This document shows, piece by piece, positions 14,791 through 20,849 of a stretch of 27,134 nt of DNA (position 1 is its first letter; each line of letters opens with the position of its first letter). Below the pieces are notes generated by a model. The model was not told the DNA's origin. It did not search any database and saw nothing but the letters and a program-made list of their open reading frames with translations. Made by a program: the position numbers and the translations under genes. Origin of the DNA: an uncultured Collinsella sp. (GTDB taxonomy: Bacteria > Actinomycetota > Coriobacteriia > Coriobacteriales > Coriobacteriaceae); the NCBI GenBank assembly GCA_900546455.1, contig URCS01000028.1:1-27134 (forward strand). The letters run 5' to 3'.

Positions 14791-16173
14791 GAGCTCCACG
14801 CTTTCGGCACCGTTGATGGTTAGGTTTCGCTCGTAGAAGGCTGTGAGGGCGCGGATGGCGTACATGACGTCGCGCACGCCGCCGGTCTCGTAGCTCGAGT
14901 GCATGGCCAGCTGCGGCAGGCCCACGTCCACGGCATGCATGCTCGCCTGCATATTGGACAGATTGCCGAGCGTGGATCCGCCGGCCATATCGCTCTTGTT
15001 GGCGAAGGCCTGCGTGGGCACGTCGGCGTCATCGCAAATAGCTTGGAACACCGCGCGGCTAAAGGCATCGGTACAATAGTGCTGGTTGGCTGCCTCCTTG
15101 ATGACGATACCGCCGTTGAGCACCACCTGGCTGCGGGCGTCGCACTTCTCGGCGTGGTTGGGGTGCACGGCATGCGCGTTGTCGCAGCTCACGAGCATCG
15201 ATGCGGCAAGGGCGCGATGATACGACTCGTCGTCAAAGCCCAGCGATCCGTTAATGCGGCGCAGCGCGTCGGCCAAGAACGTCGACATGGCGCCCTGCTT
15301 GGTCTCGGAGCCAACCTCCTCGTTATCGAAGCAGCAAAAGACCGAGACGTCGTGCGCGTTCTCGGCGCCCAAAAACGCCTGCAGCGAGGTGTAGGCGCAG
15401 GCGAGGTCGTCGAGCTTGGGCGTCGAGATGAACTCGTCGGCCCAGCCCCAAATACGTGCATCCTGACGATTGACCAGGAACAGATCGCGGCCCAAAATTT
15501 GCTCGGGCTCAACGTCCAACTCGTCGGCGATCAGAGCATCAAAGTCGCCCTGCTTAAGATCACCGGCGCTGATGAGCGGGCAGAGGTCAACGGCGCGGTT
15601 GGGCGCAAAGCCCTCGTTAACGCCGCGGTTCATGTGGATGGCAAGGCTCGGGATAATAGCGACCTCGCGCTCGGTGGCAAGCAGGCGGCTCTCAATACGG
15701 TCGCCCTCGCGTACCAGCACGCGGCCCGCGAGTGCCAGCGGACGGTCGAACCAGGTGTAGTCGATCATGCCGCCGTAGGCCTCGGTGTTCAGGCGCAGCG
15801 TCTCGCCCGCGCCGTCGAGCTCGGGCACGGCCTTAACCTTAAACGTCGGCGAGTCGCTGTGCGACGCCGTCAGCTGAAAATGGTAGTCGCCGGCAACGCC
15901 GTCCTCGCCCCACGTAGCAGCCAGGTCCTCGCCCACCTTAAAGGCGATAACGCTCGAGGTGTTGCGCTGCGTGTAATAACGCCCGCCCGGCTCGATGTCC
16001 CACGCCGCGTTCTCGGACAGGTAGGTAAAGCCCGCCTCGTCGAGCTCGGCCATAATGGTCGCCGCCGTATGGAACATGCTGGGGCATGCCTCGATAAAGT
16101 CGATAAGGTCGTTGGCGGCCTCGATATCATCGGCCGTCACATGCGCGCGCTCGGGCGTTTCCTGATCCGTCAT
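14788..16173 (-). CDS. M18 family metallo-aminopeptidase
   Basis: 461 residues, a length typical for M18. Metal and catalytic motifs: H105 and D107 in TASHSDSPTFKVK, the EE pair in FDNEEVGS, D in SCDNAHAVHPNH and the final histidine in MHSSYETGG. The pattern matches aspartyl/general aminopeptidases (DAP, ApeB-like), zinc enzymes forming large cytosolic oligomers that trim peptides. The start was placed at the ATG behind AAAGGGGAGAGC; a 37-codon upstream extension lacks a ribosome binding site. No signal peptide. It is divergent from the Ntn hydrolase gene. Its stop codon lies within a dispersed hairpin repeat that serves as terminator. Confidence 0.93.
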   Translation of the reverse strand: MTDQETPERAHVTADDIEAANDLIDFIEACPSMFHTAATIMAELDEAGFTYLSENAAWDIEPGGRYYTQRNTSSVIAFKVGEDLAATWGEDGVAGDYHFQLTASHSDSPTFKVKAVPELDGAGETLRLNTEAYGGMIDYTWFDRPLALAGRVLVREGDRIESRLLATEREVAIIPSLAIHMNRGVNEGFAPNRAVDLCPLISAGDLKQGDFDALIADELDVEPEQILGRDLFLVNRQDARIWGWADEFISTPKLDDLACAYTSLQAFLGAENAHDVSVFCCFDNEEVGSETKQGAMSTFLADALRRINGSLGFDDESYHRALAASMLVSCDNAHAVHPNHAEKCDARSQVVLNGGIVIKEAANQHYCTDAFSRAVFQAICDDADVPTQAFANKSDMAGGSTLGNLSNMQASMHAVDVGLPQLAMHSSYETGGVRDVMYAIRALTAFYERNLTINGAESVEL

Positions 16174-16334
16174 GCTCTCCCCTTTCGCTGGGTTGATGGT
16201 CCCTTCCAGCATACCCCGCCGCGCCAGCGCTGCACTCTTCATTCCGTGTTTAATCCCGCACCGTTCACCAAGTTGAGCCATCATGCCCGTGCACCTTTTG
16301 CGACAATTACGCTAACAGGACGAGAGGAGCCGCC

Positions 16335-17426
16335 ATGAAGCCACGTAGTATCGTTACCGCCGCTGTTTGCGGCATTGCCGGGGCTGCCGTCGGCCTTGCC
16401 GCTGCCACCGGTATCGTTTATCACAAGCAAATCAAGTCCGCCGCGTCGCTCAAACGCTTGACTGGCTACGCGGATAGCTATGACCTGTACGCAATCGACA
16501 TCGCCTACGACTACAATCTTGATCGCATCATCGCCGCTGGCGTGCGCGACGACCAGGCCTACATCGATGCCGTGGTGGCGCAGGTGCTGCCCGGTGTGCC
16601 GGTACATGTCCAGGCGCCCCAGTTTGCCTGCAGCGCTTTTGTCGCCGTAGATGCCGAAGGCCGCGTGCGCACCGGTCGCAATTACGACTTTAAGGACGAC
16701 ACCTCGTCGCTGCTGGTGCGCAATCACCCACGCGGCGGCTATGCCTCCATCGGGTTTGCCGCCCTTAACAACCTGGGCGATAACACTCCGCTTGACTCCG
16801 TCGGCGGACGCGCCGCCGCACTCATGGGCCCGTTTGCCCAGCTCGACGGTGTTAACGAATGCGGCGTGTCCATTGCCGTACTCACTCTGGATTCCAAGCC
16901 CTGTGACCAGGACACGCAACGCCCCGTCATCAATACCTCGCTCGCCATCCGTCTGGTGCTCGACCGTGCCGCCACCACGCAAGAAGCTGTCGACCTGCTT
17001 TCCGCCTACGACATGCACGCCATGGCAGGACGCGATTACCACTTCTTTATCAACGACGCCGCCAGTGACGCGCGCGTAGTAGAGTGGGATCCGCGCGATC
17101 CGAACCGTGCTTTCAAAGCGACTCCTGTACGCCAGGTTACGAACTTCTACGCTTGCTATGGCGACGAAGTGCTGCCCAACCAAAAGAATGACGAGCTGGG
17201 CCATGGTAAAGAGCGCGCCGTCGCAATCGCCGATGTCCTCGACGCCCATGCCGGTGCCCAAGATGAATCAGTCGCGTGGAAAGCCCTACGCGCCGCGGCG
17301 CAGGAACCCAATCCGGAAGACATCACCAGCAATACGCAATGGTCGGTCGTCTTTGACAACACCGAGCCCGCTGCCGCCATCACGCTGCGCCGTCATTGGG
17401 GCGACGTCGACGCCTTCGCGCTGTAA
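16335..17426 (+). CDS. Membrane-anchored choloylglycine-hydrolase-like (linear amide) Ntn hydrolase
   Basis: 363 residues. Residues ~8-28 form one hydrophobic segment (signal anchor or signal peptide). From ~97 the sequence follows the choloylglycine hydrolase / linear amide C-N hydrolase fold: candidate nucleophile C99 in FACSAFVAVDAEG, then GRNYDF with R115 and D118, N174-E175 in DGVNECGVSIAVLTL, and N240-D241 in FFINDAASDARVVEWDP. Bile salt hydrolases have this Cys at position 2; here ~98 residues precede it, so activation would need autoproteolysis or another processing step. The substrate could be a linear amide (conjugated bile acid, penicillin V type or N-acyl amino acid); unknown. GAGAGGAG is 6 nt before the ATG. 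Confidence 0.82.
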   Translation: MKPRSIVTAAVCGIAGAAVGLAAATGIVYHKQIKSAASLKRLTGYADSYDLYAIDIAYDYNLDRIIAAGVRDDQAYIDAVVAQVLPGVPVHVQAPQFACSAFVAVDAEGRVRTGRNYDFKDDTSSLLVRNHPRGGYASIGFAALNNLGDNTPLDSVGGRAAALMGPFAQLDGVNECGVSIAVLTLDSKPCDQDTQRPVINTSLAIRLVLDRAATTQEAVDLLSAYDMHAMAGRDYHFFINDAASDARVVEWDPRDPNRAFKATPVRQVTNFYACYGDEVLPNQKNDELGHGKERAVAIADVLDAHAGAQDESVAWKALRAAAQEPNPEDITSNTQWSVVFDNTEPAAAITLRRHWGDVDAFAL

Positions 17427-17495
17427 GGAGCTGGCACCGTCGTCCTTACGCTCGCCTGACGTTGCTTACATTTCTATACATTTGAGCTAACACGT

Positions 17496-17528
17496 TTTAC
17501 CCCCGTATCAACAGTGTGCGGGGGTAAA
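17496..17528. promoter_or_regulatory. Inverted repeat in the pfk leader or promoter region
   Basis: TTTACCCCCG (17496-17505) and CGGGGGTAAA (17519-17528) pair perfectly around a 13-nt loop, ending 38 bp before pfk. There is no T-tract directly after the stem, so an operator or leader hairpin is as likely as termination of the upstream gene. Confidence 0.4.
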
Positions 17529-17566
17529 CTTATGCGCATGTTATAACTTGCCCGGAAGGATTCATC

Positions 17567-18646
17567 ATGCTTAGGATCGGTCTTCTTACCAGTGGCGGCG
17601 ACTGCCAAGCGCTCAACGCCACCATGCGTGGCATCGTCAAAACGCTCATGACCAATAGTGCAGAACCCATCGAGATCTACGGTTTCGAGGACGGCTACCA
17701 GGGCCTTATCTACAGCAGGTTCCGCGTCATGACGCCCGCCGATTTTAGCGGCATCCTCACCCGCGGCGGCACCATCCTGGGCACGAGCCGTACGCCGTTC
17801 AAGCGTCTGGACATTCCCGAGGCCGATGGCGTCGAGAAGGTGCCCGCGATGGTCCATACCTATCACAAGCTGCAGCTCGACTGCCTGTTTATGCTGGGCG
17901 GCAACGGCTCCACCAAGACCGCCAACCGCCTGCGCGAGGAGGGCCTCAACGTTATCGCCCTGCCCAAGACCATCGATAACGACACCTGGGGCACCGAGAT
18001 GACGTTTGGCTTTACGAGCGCCATCGACGTCGCCACCAAGTGCATCGACGACATCCACACCACCGCCTCGAGCCACGGCCGCGTGTTCGTCATCGAGATC
18101 ATGGGCCACAAGGTCGGTTGGATTCCGCTGTACGCCGGCGTCGCGGGCGGTGCGGACGTCATCCTGATTCCCGAGATCCCCTACGACATGGATCAGGTCA
18201 TCAAGACCATCGAGCACCGCATGGAGACCGGTAGCCGCTTCACCATCGTGGCCGTCGCCGAGGGCGCCATCTCCAAGGAGGACGCGGCGCTGCCCAAGAA
18301 GGAGTACAAGAAGAAGCTCGCCGAGCGCACGAGCCCGTCGATTGTTTACGACATCGCCAAGGAAATCGAGGCCAAGACCGGTCGCGAGACCCGCGTCGCT
18401 ATCCCCGGCCACACGCAGCGCGGCGGCCAGCCCGACGCTCAGGACCGCATCTTTGTGACCCAGTGCGGCGTCGAGGCCGCGCTTGGCTGCCTGCGCGGCG
18501 AGTTTGGCTACATGATCGCCCTGCGCGACGGCAAGATGTGCCACATGCCGCTCGAGGATGTCGCCGGCAAGCTCAAGTATGTCGACCCCCAGAGCGATCT
18601 GGTGCGCGAGGCCAAGGCGCTGGGCATCAGCTTCGGCGACGAATAG
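17567..18646 (+). CDS. pfkA: 6-phosphofructokinase
   Basis: 359 residues. Family motifs: LTSGGDCQALNA (8-19), RGGTILGTSR, GGNGS (111-115), PKTIDND (133-139), EIMGHKVGW and PGHTQRGG. It phosphorylates fructose 6-phosphate, the committed step of glycolysis. The glycine at the E. coli G104 position argues for ATP use, whereas the lysine of PKTIDND is the residue seen in PPi-dependent and group III enzymes; the preceding aspartate of GGDGS is asparagine. The phosphoryl donor is therefore not settled by sequence. The length fits group III-like enzymes. CGGAAGGA lies before the ATG. The last codons form part of a 185-bp palindrome. Confidence 0.93.
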   Translation: MLRIGLLTSGGDCQALNATMRGIVKTLMTNSAEPIEIYGFEDGYQGLIYSRFRVMTPADFSGILTRGGTILGTSRTPFKRLDIPEADGVEKVPAMVHTYHKLQLDCLFMLGGNGSTKTANRLREEGLNVIALPKTIDNDTWGTEMTFGFTSAIDVATKCIDDIHTTASSHGRVFVIEIMGHKVGWIPLYAGVAGGADVILIPEIPYDMDQVIKTIEHRMETGSRFTIVAVAEGAISKEDAALPKKEYKKKLAERTSPSIVYDIAKEIEAKTGRETRVAIPGHTQRGGQPDAQDRIFVTQCGVEAALGCLRGEFGYMIALRDGKMCHMPLEDVAGKLKYVDPQSDLVREAKALGISFGDE

Positions 18647-18822
18647 CCTCGGCCGGAACTGCTCTCATCGGAGGCCTCAGGGCTTACTTCCCAAATCGTC
18701 CTCGGACATGTCAGGACCCCGCCGTGCGCTTCGCGCGGCGGGGTCCTTCCGTCCTGCGGAAAGATTCGGGAGGTAAGCCCTGAGGCCTCCTGCGGTAACT
18801 AGGGAGGCCGAGGCTATTCGTC
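18638..18822. repeat. 185-bp nested palindrome downstream of pfk
   Basis: Three nested inverted repeats share one centre. The outer is 18638-18654 / 18806-18822 (17 bp, perfect, starting inside pfk codons). The middle is 18670-18692 / 18768-18790 (23 bp, one mismatch). The inner is AGGACCCCGCCG (18713-18724) with CGGCGGGGTCCT (18736-18747). A very stable cruciform or RNA hairpin is expected. Confidence 0.85.
18713..18752 (+). terminator. Probable terminator of pfk (inner stem of the palindrome)
   Basis: A 12-bp GC-rich stem around a short TGCGCTTCGCG loop, followed by TCCTTCCGT. The T-tract is weak, but the stem is very strong and correctly placed after pfk. Confidence 0.55.
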
Positions 18823-18917
18823 TTCTTGCTGCGGGTGCGTGGGCTGAGATTTTGGGATGTTGCAGGCTCTTAGCTGAGAGTAGCACTGACATTTGTCACG
18901 AAATTGCTGGTCATGAT

Positions 18918-18987
18918 GGTCGCTACCGGTAGTTGCGGTAGGGTTGGGGCAGATTCTAACTAGAGATGGTGGTCGCTACCGGTTGTT
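18918..18987. promoter_or_regulatory. Direct repeat upstream of the XRE gene, candidate operators
   Basis: GGTCGCTACCGGTAGTT (18918-18934) and GGTCGCTACCGGTTGTT (18971-18987) differ at one base and are 53 bp apart, about five helical turns. The first contains the perfect palindrome CTACCGGTAG. They sit 50-120 bp before the regulator gene, as expected for autoregulation; inference. Confidence 0.5.
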
Positions 18988-19037
18988 CTCGGCATACTCG
19001 GCTCATTCGATTCGACCATCAAACGAAAGGAACCACC

Positions 19038-19952
19038 ATGGATCTTGCGATGGCGCAGCGCCTCGTCGATCGCCGCAAAGCTGCCGGGCTTTCTCAGGAG
19101 GCGCTTGCCGCCCAGCTGGGTGTGAGTCGCCAGGCTGTCAGTAAATGGGAGCGCAGCGAATCCTCGCCCGATACCGATAACCTTATTGCGCTCGCCGCGC
19201 TGTATGGTGTGTCGCTGGATGAGTTGTTGTATGGGGAAGCGGCTAGCGATGCCGATAGCTCAGAGGACGGCAGCACCGAAACGGTGGATGAGGCTAAAGA
19301 GGCCGAAGATTCCGCCGAGCACGCCGATTGCGGCGACAAACCACTTGTCGATATTTCCCTCGCGCGCGGCATCCACGTCATTGATCCCAATAAAGGCGAA
19401 GAAGTCCATGTTGGCTGGAACGGCATCCATGTGACCAACGAGCGCAAGGGCGAAGAGGTGCATGTGGGGCCGGACGGCGTGCATGTCGATACGCTTGAGG
19501 ACGATGGACATAGCGTGCATACCAATGACGACGGCACCGTCACCATCGACGGCGAGACGTTCTCCAGCTGGAAGGAAGCACATGACAAGCTCGACCATCA
19601 TGGCAAGCATTTCCACACCAAGGTCGGACGTGCATGGAACAAATTCCCCTTCCCCGCGCTTGTCGCCCTCGCCTATCTGGTGCTCGGCATTGTCTACGGC
19701 ACATGGGCTACGGGACTCTTCCTCGTCTTTTTGATTCCCGTCTATTACGCGCTTGGCGACTTTATCGACCAACGCCACTTATCTAAGCTGATCGATGTCG
19801 TCTATTCGGTCAGTGCCGAGGCATGGTTCCTCTACATGTGGCTCTGCCTGGGACAACCCCATCCCGCCTGGGTAATTCTCATCACCATCCCGGTCGTAAA
19901 AGCACTCATGCGTTGGTGCCGTAAACGATGGAAGCATCGCGAACGAGCCTAA
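19038..19952 (+). CDS. Membrane-anchored XRE-family regulator with 18-residue repeats
   Basis: 304 residues. 5-62: XRE helix-turn-helix (RRKAAGLSQEALAAQLGVSRQAVSKWERSES). 65-108: acidic linker. 111-170: tandem 18-residue units beginning GIHV, GIHV, GVHV and DGTV, two of them with KGEEVHVG, resembling a small beta-repeat fold. 205-291: four predicted membrane segments, followed by a basic C-terminus (MRWCRKRWKHRERA). The architecture suggests a membrane-tethered transcription regulator that senses an envelope or membrane signal; the signal is unknown. The start was set at the ATG behind GAAAGGA; an in-frame upstream extension has no binding site. Two near-identical 17-bp direct repeats upstream are candidate binding sites. 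Confidence 0.85.
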   Translation: MDLAMAQRLVDRRKAAGLSQEALAAQLGVSRQAVSKWERSESSPDTDNLIALAALYGVSLDELLYGEAASDADSSEDGSTETVDEAKEAEDSAEHADCGDKPLVDISLARGIHVIDPNKGEEVHVGWNGIHVTNERKGEEVHVGPDGVHVDTLEDDGHSVHTNDDGTVTIDGETFSSWKEAHDKLDHHGKHFHTKVGRAWNKFPFPALVALAYLVLGIVYGTWATGLFLVFLIPVYYALGDFIDQRHLSKLIDVVYSVSAEAWFLYMWLCLGQPHPAWVILITIPVVKALMRWCRKRWKHRERA

Positions 19953-19986
19953 ACCATCCCAGCCCGACGGCAGCACCCAACTAGTA

Positions 19987-19997
19987 CCCCCCCCCCC
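19987..19997 (+). repeat. Poly-C tract (11 C)
   Basis: Eleven cytosines in a row in the spacer after the XRE gene, just before a palindromic repeat. Such tracts are slippage-prone, but this one is outside any gene and the length may be affected by sequencing error. Confidence 0.8.
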
Positions 19998-20010
19998 GCC
20001 CCTCCCTCCT

Positions 20011-20079
20011 AAGTTGCGGTGATATAGTTCCGGTTTTAGCCTTGAGTAGTCGAATTTAGGAACTATTCCACCGCAACTT
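20011..20079. repeat. Palindromic dispersed repeat (GTTGCGGTGATATAG family), copy 2
   Basis: Arms 20011-20031 and 20059-20079, 21 bp with two mismatches and a 27-nt loop. The left arm shares AGTTGCGGTGATATAGTTCC with copy 1 at 12464; the loops differ in sequence but have the same length. Confidence 0.85.
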
Positions 20080-20147
20080 ACGAATGATCGGAGCGGCTAC
20101 AGCACAAGCGTCGGCGTTCGTTTGATGGTCCGCCACGAAAAGGAGCC

Positions 20148-20275
20148 ATCTACTACGTTTAACTCGATGGGGCCAACCATGACCGCATTTTTCGAAAAGC
20201 GACAGGCCTTCTACCTGCGGTTTTATTTTTCGTTTTCCCGGCATGGTTGAGGGTATCCAATTAAACGTAGTAGAT
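20148..20275. repeat. 128-bp foldback element with 15-bp terminal inverted repeats
   Basis: ATCTACTACGTTTAA (20148-20162) and TTAAACGTAGTAGAT (20261-20275) are perfect inverted repeats. Inside, CAACCATG/CATGGTTG and ACCGCA/TGCGGT can continue the pairing. It contains no credible gene; it resembles a MITE or REP-like unit and lies 68 bp after another palindromic repeat. Confidence 0.75.
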
Positions 20276-20409
20276 AGGCCCATTTTGTGGCATACGGCCC
20301 ATTCAAGCCCAATCTCGAAGGCTAAAGAGAGCCTCTCATCCACGCTTGCGAGCGAAAACCAAATAGAATGAAAGGCAAATGGAAAGCCCGTTTGACGAGC
20401 GGAGGACAT

Positions 20410-20730
20410 ATGCGGGACGTAGCCGAAAGCGACTGGAAGCTGTTTAAGAAAATGCTTCCTCAATGGCAAGAACGTTATATGGAAAAGCTCATCGGCCAGT
20501 ACGTTGAGATGCTGAACGGCGACAGTGAAGCGTCCAGTAGATTTTGGGCACTAGAAGAGCGCCTCAATAGAGACAAGCTGTCCTCAGGTGTAATTGCAAA
20601 CGACATTCGCCGCAGCACAATGCACCGCGAGATAGCCAATTTGCTTATCGACAGCGTGATCGCCCTCGACGACCTTGACGGTTTTACCGAGGACATTAAG
20701 AGCTATGCGCAACACTGGATTGGCCAGTAA
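20410..20730 (+). CDS. Conserved small protein of unknown function
   Basis: 106 residues, helical and charged, with no signal peptide or membrane segment. It begins MRDVAESDWKLFKKMLPQWQ and continues with a QERYMEKLIGQYVEML helix, a RFWALEERL stretch, and the ending ALDDLDGFTEDIKSYAQHW. The style resembles small hypothetical proteins seen across anaerobic gut bacteria, but I cannot name a function. GGAGGA is 4 nt before the chosen ATG; an ATG 14 codons upstream lacks a binding site. It is flanked by repeats on one side and a minus-strand terminator on the other, so it is probably a stand-alone gene. Confidence 0.7.
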   Translation: MRDVAESDWKLFKKMLPQWQERYMEKLIGQYVEMLNGDSEASSRFWALEERLNRDKLSSGVIANDIRRSTMHREIANLLIDSVIALDDLDGFTEDIKSYAQHWIGQ

Positions 20731-20762
20731 GAGCACCGAACGACAAACATCCCCAGCAAAAC

Positions 20763-20806
20763 GGGGCAAACGCCGGACCACCTAATGGTTGTCCGGCGTT
20801 TGCCCC
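20763..20806 (-). terminator. Strong hairpin, terminator of the ABC exporter operon
   Basis: A perfect 16-bp inverted repeat, arms 20763-20778 and 20791-20806 (GGGGCAAACGCCGGAC / GTCCGGCGTTTGCCCC), with a 12-nt loop. On the minus strand it is followed by GTTTTG. Together with the adjacent dispersed repeat it gives two tandem hairpins after the permease gene. Confidence 0.75.
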
Positions 20807-20849
20807 GATAAAACCTGCCAAAATAAACCTGTCCCTTTTTGGCAGGTTA
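20807..20849 (-). repeat. Dispersed CCTGTCCCTTTTTGG repeat, copy D, with terminator shape
   Basis: GATAAAACCTGCC, AAAATAAACCTGTCCC and TTTTTGGCAGGTTA. The TAA stop of the FtsX-type permease lies in the right arm. On the minus strand AACCTGCCAAAA pairs with TTTTGGCAGGTT and is followed by TTATC. Confidence 0.85.

Noticed and set aside
14899..16338. A 479-residue plus-strand frame over the M18 aminopeptidase
   Set aside because: Antisense shadow of a gene with all catalytic motifs present.
20056..20469. A 137-residue minus-strand frame over the repeat cluster
   Set aside because: It reads through two palindromic repeats and into the small plus-strand gene; no domain is recognised. It could be revisited if a homologue with an intact start were found outside repeats.
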